Below, in pieces: positions 1 to 10,827 of a DNA stretch of 64,000 nt. This DNA comes from Nyssa sinensis. Taxonomy: Eukaryota; Streptophyta; Magnoliopsida; Cornales; Nyssaceae. A model generated the notes under the pieces. It saw nothing but the letters and a program-made list of their open reading frames with translations. It made no database searches and was not told the DNA's origin. Where the stretch lies: positions 17,248,985 through 17,312,984 of the forward strand of contig CM018038.1 of NCBI GenBank assembly GCA_008638375.1. Reading direction: 5' to 3'. A program made the position numbers and the translations under genes. Positions within the stretch are counted from its first letter, which is position 1. The number at the start of each line of letters is the position of its first letter.

Positions 1-1040
1 TAGATTACTATAATCCCAAATGGGGCAATAGTTATATTCTCGCTGCTAAGAAAAATTATGTTCCACATTTATACTCTTCATGGAGGTAGCATGATCCTAA
101 TATATTATTAGTGCCAGATTTGTGCTCAGTCACAAACTCCATCTGATGCCAGTACAACCTTCGGGTCAAGGTTCCACGAAAACACCAGTTTTGATACTTA
201 TTACGACCTTCGGGTCAAGGTTCCACGGGAACACCAGCTACGTTGCTATGTGAGGCATGGGACGTAGAATTACATTTTTTTGAGCTCGGTGCTTTATGCA
301 CTTAAGGGGTAGCCGGGCCCTGTAGTTATTGCATCAACTAGTTTTGATATCATTATCATTTATTGATAATCATAGCTTGATCATATTATTCCATTATGAT
401 TGATCATAAGATTTCACAGCTTTTTATTGAGTGCATATGATTATGTTTGAGACAGCTTATGACTGTAGCAATATGATTATATTATCAGACAGATTTTTCT
501 TGATTTATCATTTGAGCTTCCTACCATTTGATATTCATTGATGAGTTTTATATTTCTTGACTGGTTAGCACATTTGCATTTATCCTAGTTTTTCTATGGA
601 TAATGCCTTCTATATACTCTTGTACACATGGTAGAGCAAAGGAGAATTACTTACTGAGCTTTAGTTAGCTCACCCCAAACTTACCAAACATTTCAGGAAA
701 GGAAGCAGTAAAAGAGCAGTAGTAGTTAGCTAGATAGCAGTGGACATTTCTTTTGAAGTTGCAGTATAATACTTAGTACAGACAGTCTTGTAGCTCTCCC
801 ATGTCATCCACGTCTTGGGGATGAACAGTTGTTAAGAATTTTGTATTCTGCATTTTGAGAACATTATATATATCACATGCAACTTTTATTTATTTATTTG
901 TTTAAGTCTTCTGCTATTTAGTTGTTGCATGTTAGTAGCACTGATTATGTAGCAAGTTGAGACAGTCCCAGTTCGGCACCTAGAGTCGGGTCGGGATTCG
1001 CGATTCGAGATTTGCACAGGGTGGGTCTCGGTTCGTGACA
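1..1040 (+). mobile_element. LTR-1, 3' part of a group IV LTR
   Basis: This is the right-hand end of a long LTR whose left part lies outside the window. It ends in GGTTCGTGACA at 1040, directly against satellite, with no primer-binding site or internal domain, so it is either a solo LTR or the 3' LTR of an element. It shares with LTR-4 the block 'GGGGTAGC.GGGCCC' (307-322 here, 18779-18792 there) and the motif ACATTTCAGG (688-697), an acceptor-like site near the 3' end of these LTRs. The flanking satellite resumes at the monomer junction. No open reading frame of note. Group assignment is from visible similarity; a Ty3/gypsy Tekay-like origin is inferred from the ends only. Confidence 0.75.
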
Positions 1041-2646
1041 ACCATCATAAGCCTCAAATTGTCATTTTTGAGCCAAAGTTTGTTGTTTTTGCGATAGATT
1101 CAAACAATAATAACTTGGCTCTTTGTTATTCGATTTACCCGAATCATATGTGTATTTTATGTATTTCTTCGAGATCTAGCCATCTGAATGACTGAAGGCA
1201 GTTTGAGACAAAAAGTTCAAGAAAAAGACCATCATAAGCCTCATTTTTTCATTTTTGAGGCAATTTTCACAGTTTTGGTTGCAAATCCAAACTGTCATAA
1301 CTTGGCGTTCTTTTATCCACTTTTCGCGAATTATATATGCATTTCATGTATTGTTTTGAGATCTAGCTATTCGAAGCAGCCAAAGATGATTTTTGAAGCT
1401 TGTTTTGAGAAAAAAAGGCCACTATAACCCTCAAATTTTTATTTTAGAGACAAATTTTGCTGCAGATGCAAATAACTATGACTTGGCATTCTGTTATCTG
1501 ATTTACGTGAATTATATATGCATTTCATGAATTTCTTTGAGATCTAGCCATCTTAATGGCCGAAAGAGGTTTGTAAAAAATGGATTGAGAAAAAAGGCCA
1601 TTATGAGCCCTATTTTTTCATTTTTGAGGCAAATTTCGTTGTTTTGGGTTCAGATTCAAACTGTCATAACTTGGTGCTTTATTATCCATTTTCACGAATT
1701 ATATATACATTTAATATATTTTTTTAAGATCTAGCCATCAAAAATCACCAACGGCGGTTTTTCATTCCCGTTTTGAGAAAAATGGCCATTATAAGCCTCA
1801 ATTTTTTTTTTTTTTATTTTTGAGGCAAACTTTGCTATTTTGGTTAGGGGTTCAAACAACTATAACTCGGCGCTCTATTATCTGATTTACGCGAACCATA
1901 CGTGCTCTTTATATATGTATAAAGATCTAGCCATCAGAATGGCCGAAGGCAATTTGCGGCAAATAGTTTGAGAAAAAAAGGCCATTATAAGCCTCATTTT
2001 TTCATTTTTGAGGCAAATTTCGCTGTTTTGGTTGTGGATTTAAACTGCCATAACTTGGCACCCCGTTATCCACTTTTCATGAATTATATATGCATTTCAT
2101 GTATTTGTTTTGAGATCTAGCCATCCGAAACTTCCAAAGGTAATTTTTGATGCTTGTTTTGAGAAAAAAGGGCCATTATAAGCCTTATTTTTTTTTTTTA
2201 ATTTTTGAGGCAAATTTCATTATTTTGGCCGCAGATTCAAACAACTATAATTTGGCGCTCTGTTATCCGATTTTGACGAATCATACATGAATTTCAAGTA
2301 TTTGTTCGAGGTCTAGCCATTTTAATGGGCGAATGTAGTTTGCGACAAGGGGTTTGGGAAAAGGCCATTATAAGCCTCATTTTTAAAGCAGATTTTGTTG
2401 TTTTGGTTGCGGATTCAAACTGCCATTACTTGGTGCTTTATTATCCCCTTTTCACAAATTATATATGTATTTTATATATTTTTTCAAGATCTAGCCATCG
2501 AAAATTGCCTTTCGATGCCTTTTTTGAGAAAAAAAGGCCATTATAAGCATTAATTTTTCATTTTTGATAATAATTTCACTGTTTTAGCTACAGATTCAAA
2601 TAACTATAACTTGCTGCTCTATTATCCGTTTTACGCAAATCATATG
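1041..2646 (+). repeat. Satellite block 1 (A/B dimeric, ~188-bp monomers)
   Basis: About 8.5 monomers in head-to-tail order. Each monomer starts near GCCATTATAAGCCTCA, passes through GATTCAAAC, AACTTGGCGCTCTGTTATCC and GAGATCTAGCCAT, and ends TTTTGAGAAAAAAG. Type A carries GAATTATATATGCATTTC and GATGCCTGTTTTGAG; type B carries GAATCATACGTGCATTTC and CAAATGGTTTGAG. A and B alternate here. Short reading frames in this block are repeat artefacts. The block is cut at 2646 by LTR-2. Confidence 0.93.
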
Positions 2647-3090
2647 TGTAATATCCCGAAAATTCGACATGATCCAGATTATGTTCTGACCTAATAAAAG
2701 TAGGTTCAGTGATATTGATAATTCGAGATAAACCAAAATACCATAAACCATGATTGGATTAATTATTCAAAAATATAAAATTAATTCAGATCACTGAAAA
2801 ATGATATAGACTCGGAAAATAATTAATCCAACCAACCGAGTCCCAGGATAAATAAATAGGACTGAAATGAATCATTAATTATGCAAAGAAAATAAATAAT
2901 AAGAAGAAACACGAACGGGGACCTAAAACTGATAAAATAAATAATAATGACACCGAGCCCTGACTTTATACCAAATTGGTTGACATTCTATAATTTAATA
3001 TTTTGGAATGAGAATAATATGTATAAAATAAATAGAAATTATATTTTATATAATTGTAAATAAGATAATAGAAGACATTAACTCAAAAGA

Positions 3091-3145
3091 ATATATATAT
3101 ATATATATATATAAGTTATATTTTAAAATAGTAAAGGAGCCTAAG

Positions 3146-3187
<42 letters not shown>
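3091..3187. repeat. (TA)n microsatellites in LTR-2
   Basis: Two AT dinucleotide runs (3091-3113 and 3148-3187) separated by a short AT-rich spacer. Comparable (TA)n runs sit upstream of the first donor-like site in LTR-3, 5, 7, 8, 9 and 10. Confidence 0.9.
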
Positions 3188-3192
<5 letters not shown>

Positions 3193-3585
3193 AAAGCAAA
3201 AGCTTAAAGAAGCTTCTTGAAGAAGCTGGAGGAAACTGAAGAAGAGCGTAGAACATTCTAGCGCCAGTCACGTGAAGCCACCGACATACTCCATTCCAGA
3301 GCCTTCTATGAGATTATAAATCTCAACTGAACAGTACTTAAGAGAAAAATTTTGGTTTGAGATATTCGTAACCTGACCTGCACCTTGTGTTTCTTATTCA
3401 TTCTCTGATTCTACTGCATTCCTTTTCTCCATTGATACCTCAAACAATTTTAACTTAGCACAGATCCTGAGTTGGAGACGCAAAAAATCAGCCAGCTGCT
3501 GGTGTTGAAACCGAACGGAAGTGGAGCGGCTGCAGCTCCAGTTCTGGAATTCTCCCTCTCCAACAATCTGTACAACCCGAGGAAG

Positions 3586-3586
3586 G

Positions 3587-3587
<1 letters not shown>
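3586..3587 (+). other. Putative 5' splice site 1 of LTR-2
   Basis: GAGGAAG|GTATATA. It occupies the same position relative to the (TA)n tract and downstream modules as AG|GTAWAAA sites in LTR-3, 5, 6, 7, 9, 10, 11 and 12b. It is a prediction from conserved motif and position; no transcript evidence is available. Confidence 0.4.
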
Positions 3588-3621
<34 letters not shown>

Positions 3622-4481
3622 CTGATTCTCTAATTTCTAATCTCTAATAGAGAGTTTAATTTAGTCACAATAAGCTGTTGGAAAATTTAGAAAAGGGTTG
3701 GTTCGTGCGGCTGTTGGAACGGCTGTTGGTGCGGTTGCTTGTGCAGCTACTAGATGTGCAATTTCCTTGAATGAAATTCAGCAATTGATTTGGATATTGA
3801 GCAGCCTTTAATTTGATATAATTTAGTTATTAAATTTAAGTATAGTTCAGTTATTAAATTAAGAATAGTTCAGATTTTTTTTAATTTTGAATAAGGTCTC
3901 AGCTATTGGGTGGAAATCATGTGAGAAATAATTCTGGACAGCAACTCTGTTAGGGACACGCTCAAACAATGAGCTGATCTGAATTAGATCTCATGGAAAA
4001 TTCCCTAATTACACCCCTGTAGTGGACATCTTCTATATGGTTTCCAAGGTCCAATTAAACCCAACTTATTACTCACTGTTGCGGCTTAGGAAACCCACCT
4101 TTTGCTTGGATATAACTAATATAAAAAGTGCTGATGTAATATGGTTGTAGCTGATTATATGCATATAATATATATGAATTTAGTGCAGGTTTTTGATTGG
4201 AGAAATTGTCCCAAACGGCTAGCTTACCGTGACACCATTCTCTCCACCATTTTGGGTTGACAAACCACCAGTAGAAATTGCAGTAAATTCCCTGATTATC
4301 AACTTTCTTTCTCCCACACGCAGCTGTCCTGAATGGGCTACCTTCAACAGCAAATAACTGCTGTTCCAACCATCCTGAATTGGCTAAACTCAACACCAAC
4401 TTACTGTTGTTCTAACTGTCTTGAATTAATTAATCGCAGCAATAACTGACTAATGTTATCTCCAACTTCCTTTAATTATAA

Positions 4482-4515
<34 letters not shown>

Positions 4516-4702
4516 CACCCCTAAAGACATGTCCTGATTTTGAGACATAATATTTGTGACCTTGAATTCAATCTATCTTAATTGGATCAATGTAACTTAT
4601 AATTGACTAAGCAGCAAGCCTGCTATTTAGTGACTATGGAAATTAGTGAAATAGGTAAAATATATTATCATCAATAACTGATGTCTATGATGACTATTCT
4701 AG

Positions 4703-4756
4703 GACTCCCGAATGTAGAATCAACCGGAAGGAAATCTGAATTGGTTGCATCGAATT
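4703..4756 (+). other. Putative middle exon of LTR-2 leader
   Basis: Preceded by GACTATTCTAG (acceptor-like) and followed by GTGAGTAACTC (donor-like). The same acceptor/short-exon/GTGAGTAA arrangement occurs in LTR-3, 5, 10, 11 and 12b, although the exon sequence itself differs between groups. Confidence 0.4.
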
Positions 4757-5119
4757 GTGAGTAACTCGGACTCCTGACTTGGTGTATATTTTCAATACTA
4801 TCTAGATTTGTATACTATACTGTTTTACATGCTAAACTGTTTTATGCACTGTACTATTTTAATGCATATGCTCTCATGCATACTTATTGTATTACATTAC
4901 TCGTGGCATGATTCTGTTCTATCTTGCCTTCTGATACATCCTGTTGATTCTGTTCGGGTCTGTTTTTCTGTCACCCGTGCTTTGGAGTCTGATTTGATTC
5001 AGTTTGATGTGTTGAGTCTTACTCTGGGCCCACCACAGGATTGAGCGGTTTTATGCCAGAGTCTGACCCAGAGGGTAGAGGCCTCACGAGTCGTCCGCTT
5101 ATGGGCAGCTGGGAAAGAC

Positions 5120-5400
5120 TTATCTGTATGATTGGTATTCTGTTCTGTTTCTGTCCCGCTCAGTTCTGTTCTGTTCCACTCTGATACTGACCCTAGAGGG
5201 TAGAGGCCCCACGAGTCATCCGCTTATGGGCAGCTGGGGAAGGTTCAGGCATTTGATGCTATGCCTTTGATTGATTGGTATTCTGTTCAGTTCAGTTCAG
5301 TTCAGTTCTGATCTGTTTTGTCCGTTCTGTTCTATTCTGTTTGATCCGATTTGTTCTGTTTTGTTTTGATCTGATCTGTTTGAGCTGCATTTGTTCTACA
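5120..5400 (+). repeat. Degenerate TTCTG/TGATCTG-rich tract in LTR-2
   Basis: Irregular repeats of CTGTTCTGTT and GTTCAGTTCAG, plus a duplicated CCACGAGTC.TCCGCTTATG segment that starts before the tract (about 5087 and 5209). It occupies the place filled by clean 30-bp and 24-bp tandem arrays in LTR-11 and by the ~62-bp array in LTR-5. Confidence 0.7.
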
Positions 5401-5534
5401 TGAACTGCATCGTTCTATTTAAGTTGCATTTGGAGCATACATGTATATATGAACTGGTTTTGAAACCCATGGCAAGAACCTATGTTGCTCACTGAGCTTG
5501 TTTAAGCTCATTCCATTTATTTAACATTTTTCAG

Positions 5535-5664
5535 GATATATCTCCATTGGATTAGAAGGCACAAGGAGATGATACTAGTAGGCTGAGAGGCATTCCCAAG
5601 TGAGAATATGATGGCAATAATATGTGGAGACTTGGGTTCTAATGGATTGATCTTGGCTATTCAG
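5535..5664 (+). other. Putative 3' exon of LTR-2 leader
   Basis: Starts after ACATTTTTCAG and ends at TATTCAG|GTGAGCG, 130 nt. LTR-3 has the same exon at 130 nt and LTR-5 at 128 nt. The shared core is TCCATTGGATTAGAAGGCAC. Prediction only. Confidence 0.45.
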
Positions 5665-6041
5665 GTGAGCGTGATGATATAGTTGACTTTATTCATATGT
5701 AATAGATGTGTAGGGACATGGCTCATGGTAATGGTACTCTGGAGGAATTTGATATGCTTTGTGTTATATATCTGTTATGGATGTGCTCTGTGGCTTAGAG
5801 TTATTAGTTGTTTGGTTTTAGACTTGCTCTGTGGTACATACTTGTGGTATATAGTTGAGTTGCATTCCCGAGATAAAAAGGTTTTAATTTCCGCTATTCT
5901 GACCCTACATTGGAATGCAATTCATTTTAAGTTTCAGAAGTTTGCCTTTGGTTGGTCGCATTGTCGGTTGGGAAAACGACAAGGTGGCTAACTGGCATCA
6001 CATCTTCGGCATCCGCGTAGGGTGGGGTGTGGGATGTGACA

Positions 6042-6322
6042 ATATGTGAATTTCATGTATTTTTTTGAGATCTAGCCTCAATTTTTTATTTTTGAGGCAA
6101 ATTTTTCTATTTTGGCTACAGATTCAAACAACTATAACTTAGTGCTCCGTTATTCGATTTATGCGAATCATACGTGCATTTGTTGTATTGCTTCAAGGTC
6201 TAGCCATCTAGATGGCCAAAGGCGATTTGCAACACATGGTTTGAGAAGGAAAGCCATTATAAGCCTCAATTTCTTTTTTTTTGAGGCAAATGTTGTTGTT
6301 TTGGCTGTTTTGAGAAACAAAG
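6042..6322 (+). repeat. Satellite block 2, with internal deletions
   Basis: A short remnant between LTR-2 and LTR-3. It contains two deletion joints. At about 6078, GATCTAGCC runs straight into TCAATTTTTTATT, losing the monomer's 3' third. At about 6308, TTTTGGCTG joins TTTTGAGAAAC. Both joints lie at short microhomologies. Confidence 0.88.
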
Positions 6323-6738
6323 TGTAACACCCCGACCTTGCTTAATTAATATTAGTTTGCTAATTATTAATTAGCACCGACATAAAGAATGATTAAGAAA
6401 GTTAATCGGGAATCTCTCGGCGGTCACGATAGACCAACAAAATAATTAAACACTCAGAAATGAGGGTGTAATACTCAGACCTAATTACTAATTAATTATG
6501 TGAAATGATGATGTTTTAACACTATGAAAACTTGAATTAGTGAACCATGACGGCCACAAATGAATAGTAACTGACACGAGGCCTTTGACATTGAAGCCAA
6601 CTGAAATACGAAACCCCTAAAAGAAACCGTTTTGTAAAAAGAGCACTGGAAAAGAAAATATAACGGAAATAGCCAAAATGGAATTTTGCGCCAACCAAAC
6701 AAGGCATAAGCCCAAAATGTGGAAAATGGCCAAAAAGG

Positions 6739-6816
6739 AGGCTAAGGGGTTTTGAACCCTTGACCAAGTAAGGCAAGGTTTTAAAGTCCTAAAAATATAC
6801 CACTTGGCCCACAAGC
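6739..6816 (-). other. tRNA-like segment (pol III box A/B) in LTR-3
   Basis: On the minus strand there is GGGCCAAGTGG (box A-like) and, about 50 nt downstream, GGTTCAAAACC, an exact fit to the box B consensus GGTTCRANNCC inside a paired TCAAGGGTTCAAAACCC arm. It lies 416-493 bp from the LTR start, like its counterparts in LTR-5, 10 and 11. The acceptor stem is not convincing, so I do not call it a functional tRNA. Confidence 0.5.
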
Positions 6817-7237
6817 ACTTTTGTGCTTTATTTTACAAAAGGTATGTATATGATATAAGGCTAAATTCTGATTATAAAGTGAGGTGGCAGCCCCTCATTG
6901 GACCACCACCCCCATTAATAGGAATTCATGCAACAAACTAAAATTATAAAATATATACATGTGTATATGTGTACTTATATATATATATATCCTTTGTATG
7001 TTGCATGGGGCTAGGGGGATTCAGAAATCAACAGAGATCTGTGTAAGTATGTGTGCATGTGGGCTGCTAGAAAAAGAGAGTCTAGAGAGAGGAAGTGGAA
7101 AGATTGTGTGTACATGTGTGTGTGACTCCCATGGAAGTGCAAAAGGGAAAGAAGGTCCCTCGCATGGCTTACTGACCTGAAGGGATTGTCAATTGAGTCG
7201 AGCCTAGAACAGAAGAGGGGAGAAAGATCCATCGAAG

Positions 7238-7239
7238 GT
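7238..7239 (+). other. Putative 5' splice site 1 of LTR-3
   Basis: ATCGAAG|GTATAAAATTCC, followed about 20 nt later by TTCTCTCTCC. The same donor plus downstream CTCTCTCT tract recurs in LTR-6, 7 and 12b. Confidence 0.45.
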
Positions 7240-8460
7240 ATAAAATTCCAAACCCACCATTGTTCTCTCTCCAAGATTTCTATGGTTATACAACTGTTTA
7301 AGATTTTTGTTTGCATGCATGACATTTATAGTGTATAAAACATGATTAAGGCATGAAGCTTGAACCCTGAAACAACACTAGAACACCAAGGTGTGCCCAA
7401 ACCGCCATTAACAGACCTTGACAAAGCAGGTCTGATTCGACTAGGGTTAAACCTCGATTGAGGGATAAGGACTTCAACTAGATGCCATAGGGTTTATAAT
7501 GTAACAAAAACCAGGCTAAATGGCTTAGAAAAGACCCCCAAAGACATGAGTTGCAGGTTTGGGTTCAAAGATGGAACCTTCGACTCTTGTTGTAAAACCT
7601 GATTTTGGAAATGGGGACTTAGCCCCATGATGCATAGATCACAACTAAAGAAACCTCACAAGATTTGGGGCAAAAATAGGGATTTACAAGCCAGTTGCAG
7701 GTTCGCTTATCCAACCTTGGATCGAACGTTTGAGCTCACATTTAGGCACAAAATGAATGCCAAGATGTTGGCCTAACCTCCAGAAACGATTTGGGATGGA
7801 AAGCAAAGGAAATCAGTGTTTGAAAACCCACGAAATTGAAAAGAAAAATTTCTACAACTAGGGCTACAGTGACCCTAGCGTTGGGGAAGATGAATAGTGG
7901 AGGGTCGGGTTATGGATCGGGTCTCAGGTTGGGCCCCGACCCAAGCACGAAATTGTTAAAACCCTTAACTGAAACTATAACGTTTTGATTTAGACAATTT
8001 TTAAATTTAAAATTTAGGGCTGACGTCATCATGACGTCAACATTACATCTTGAATCGGTCAAACCGGTTGGTCCAGTGAAATTCTGGGCCGGTTCACTTA
8101 TAAATAAAATAAACCCTCTGGTTTATTTTAAATGTTCTTAGAAATTACATTTTGACCCCTGGAAATTCTGGAATTTATACTTTGACCTCAATAGTCCTAA
8201 AGAATGCAATTCTGGCCTAGCTTCTAAAAAATTAATGCATATAAGCCCCTGAAAAATAATTAAATAATAAAATAATTATTTTATTATTTTATTAATTGGA
8301 TAAAATTACTATTTTACCTTTGGACATTAAAGAGGTCAAACGAAGTCCAAATTAAATAAATAAATAGTGGATTTCTACTATTTCGGGCATTCCGGACTCA
8401 ACGGTGGAGTCCGATTTGGGAAATTAAGTTTCAAAAAATAAAGACACGCAAATGATAAAT

Positions 8461-8889
8461 GACTGTACTGCCCCTGATGATACCCAGGGTTAATTAAAAA
8501 TAAAAGATAGTCCAATCTAACTATGTTAGACACTTTGGACCTAATAGTAAGGTTCGTTTAATGAACCGAAGTCCTAAAAAATACAAACATATAAATTATA
8601 AATGACTGTATTGCCCCTAATGATACCTAGGGCAGATTAAACATAAAAGATAGTCCAATCTAACTATGTCGGACACTCTGGACCTAATGGTAAGGTCCGT
8701 TTAATGAACCGAAATCCTAAAAAATACAGATATATAAATTATAAATGACTTTATTGCCCCTAATGATACCTAGGGCAGATAAACATAAAAGATAGTTTAT
8801 TTTAACTATGTCGGATACTCTGGACCTAATGGTAAGGTCCATTTTATGAATTGAGGTCTCGAAAAGTTTAGCTATACAACATGTGGAAT
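8461..8889 (+). repeat. 143-bp tandem repeat in LTR-3
   Basis: Three units starting at 8461, 8604 and 8747, each beginning GACT.TA.TGCCCCT.ATGATACC and containing GATAGTYYATTYTAACTATG and GGACCTAATGGTAAGGTCC. A more diverged fourth unit starts near 8890. Similar, more degenerate units fill 15700-16050 in LTR-5. Confidence 0.85.
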
Positions 8890-9220
8890 TACCAAATGCC
8901 CCTAATGCTATATGAAGCCCAAATAAAGTCTAAATTGGACGAAATTGATACCGATAGAAGCCCAGATACTCGTAAAACCATACATATGATTAAATGACGA
9001 ATCAAGGTCAAAATTTCAAGAAATGTAAAATGACCAAACTGCCTCTGAGTATGGTAAGTGCAAAGTAGAGGCCGAATAAAGACCAATCTGATTTGATAAA
9101 TTGTCATAAGCATAATTATGGAAAATCGAAGGGCTAAATAAGACCCCGAAACAGTCAACGTATAAAATGAGAAATGACCGATATGTCCCAATGACCAAAA
9201 GCAAATACCAAATGAAGTCC

Positions 9221-9622
9221 AAAAGACTTAAAAATTTATATATGAGATATATGGAACATTCTGAGGACCACGATAGGGTCCGGGGTAAGAATGATGAAAC
9301 TACCATTTTGCCCCTAAGGATAAATAAGTACTTAACTGATAACAATCGGAGTCCAAAAGACTTAAAACTTTATATTTAAGATATGTGGACTATTCTGAGG
9401 ACCGCAATAGGGTCCGGGACAAGAATGGTAAAATTACTATTTAGCCCCTAAGATTAAATAAGTACTTAACTGATAACGATTTGAGTCCAAAGGACTTAGA
9501 ACCTTATATTTAAGATATGTGGACTATTCTGAGGACCACGACAGGGCTCGAGACAAGAATGGTGAAATTACCATTTTGCCATTAAGATTAAATAAGTACT
9601 TAACTAATAACGATTAGAGTCC
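9221..9622 (+). repeat. 134-bp tandem repeat in LTR-3 (3 copies)
   Basis: Units start at 9221, 9355 and 9489, and a fourth start motif at 9623 breaks off. Each contains GACTTA.AA.TTTATAT, ATTCTGAGGACC and TACCATTTTGCC. The same unit is present three times in LTR-5 and twice in LTR-11. Confidence 0.9.
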
Positions 9623-9809
9623 AAATGACTTAGATTTAATCCTGATAACTACTAAGCCTAATTAAAGAACGAAATAGCCTCGGATGAAACAAAATGAAAG
9701 GGCAATAGGCTATTAGGCTATCTTAGGTAATTCGACAGACGCCTAAGATGATGAATAAGTCATGAATGGTTAAATTCTTATCTATCCATGATTAATGATG
9801 ATTATTCAG

Positions 9810-9882
9810 GATATGCAAGGAGGTGTCTGACGTATCTAGAGGTTATCAGATTATTTGTACAAGGAGATAAGCGTAACAGTTT
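9810..9882 (+). other. Putative middle exon of LTR-3 leader
   Basis: Flanked by GATTATTCAG (acceptor-like) and GTGAGTAACTTGG (donor-like), 73 nt. The homologous intervals in LTR-5 and LTR-11 are 72 nt and keep both boundaries and most of the sequence (GATATACATGG..GATGCCTGACGTA). Confidence 0.5.
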
Positions 9883-10318
9883 GTGAGTAACTTGGAACTT
9901 CTGACTTGGTGTATAAGTTGCACTGTCTAGATATTGAATTTTCACACACTGTACTGTTTTATGTGCCATACTATTTAAATGCGTATACTTAAATGCATAC
10001 CCTTTTGTACTGCATTACACATGGCATGATTTTATTCCGTCCTAACTGGTTCTATTCTTTGATTTATTTGCCTATGCTCCTGATTTATATACTAGCGTCC
10101 TGCACTATTGTGTCTGTTCTAATCTGTTGTTCCATTTAGTTTAGTCCTGTTTCGTTCTACTTAAACTGCATTAAGTGAATTTATAAAATTATTATTTCAG
10201 AAATGACTAAACTATACATGTGCTTTATAAGCAAGAACTGGTTTTGAAACCCTCGACAAGGAACCTGTGTTACTCACTGGGCTTTTTTAAGCTCACCCCA
10301 TTATCCTAACATTTTTCA

Positions 10319-10448
10319 GGATTTATCTCCATTGGATTAGAAGGCACTATGATGTGACTGGATAGGCCGAGTGACATTCCAAGTAAAGGATTTGATGGTG
10401 CTGATTTGTGGAGACTTGGACTTTTGTGGATTGAATTTGGTTATTCAG
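10319..10448 (+). other. Putative 3' exon of LTR-3 leader
   Basis: Acceptor-like CCTAACATTTTTCAG precedes it, and the downstream boundary is ATTCAG|GTAAGTGAC, a perfect match to the plant donor consensus. The length, 130 nt, equals that in LTR-2. The donor is 379 bp before the LTR end, so splicing would continue into the now missing internal region. Confidence 0.5.
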
Positions 10449-10827
10449 GTAAGTGACATGATTTGATTGATGTGATTGATATGCACTAGATATTGAGACA
10501 TGGCTCATGGTAATGGTACTCTAAAGATATTAGATGTGCATTGTGTTATATGTTTGATTATAGGCGCTCTGTAGTTAGAGTTATTAGCTGTGTGGTTTTA
10601 GACTCGCTATGTGGTATATACCTCTATGGTATTTATAAATGAGTTGCATTCTCGAGATGAAAAAGGTTTTAAATTCCGCTGCTCTGACCCTACAATTGGA
10701 ATACAATTCATCGGTAAGTTCAGAAATTTGCCTTTGGTTGGTCGCATTGTCGGTCGGCAAACCGGCAAGGCGGCTAACTGGCATCACGTCCTCAACATCC
10801 GCGTAGGGTGGGGTTCGGGATGTGACA

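Larger units (their letters stand above)
2647..6041 (+). mobile_element. LTR-2, solo LTR (3.4 kb, TSD ATATG)
   Basis: Starts TGTAATATCCCGA and ends GGGATGTGACA, and is flanked by ATATG at 2642-2646 and 6042-6046. TG...CA ends with a 5-bp duplication are the signature of LTR-retrotransposon integration, and the empty site rebuilds normal satellite. No gag, protease, RT or integrase frame and no second LTR is present, so it reads as a solo LTR. Its 3' third matches LTR-3, 5 and 11 (group I; shared GGATTAGAAGGCAC and CATCCGCGTAGGGTGGGG). The middle (about 3900-4030) instead resembles the reverse complement of LTR-13 near 58600, so it looks mosaic. Several (TA)n tracts lie at 3091-3187, 3594-3622 and 4482-4500. 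Confidence 0.88.
6323..10827 (+). mobile_element. LTR-3, solo LTR (4.5 kb, TSD CAAAG)
   Basis: Starts TGTAACACCCCGACC and ends GGTTCGGGATGTGACA, with CAAAG at 6318-6322 and 10828-10832. It is the cleanest group I example of the shared LTR plan. In order: an antisense tRNA-like segment, a (TA)n/(TG)n region at 6950-7130, a donor-like site at 7238, pyrimidine-rich intron-like sequence, a 143-bp tandem module, a 134-bp tandem module, and two exon candidates. It has no internal domain or coding capacity. For a solo LTR this is very long; Ogre and Tekay/Del elements are the known plant Ty3/gypsy groups with LTRs of several kb. Confidence 0.9.

Noticed and set aside
2647..6041. TIR DNA transposon, because TGTAA.ATCCCGA mirrors the reverse complement of the end (TGTCACATCCCAC)
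   Set aside because: The inverted similarity is only about 10-13 bp and imperfect. TG...CA ends with 5-bp TSDs and antisense-consistent internal order fit LTRs better, and LTR ends are normally short inverted repeats.
6323..10827. Complete LTR retrotransposon with its own internal region
   Set aside because: No direct repeat of the TGTAACACCCCGA start or GATGTGACA end occurs inside, and no primer-binding site, polypurine tract or protein domain was found. The unit is a single LTR.
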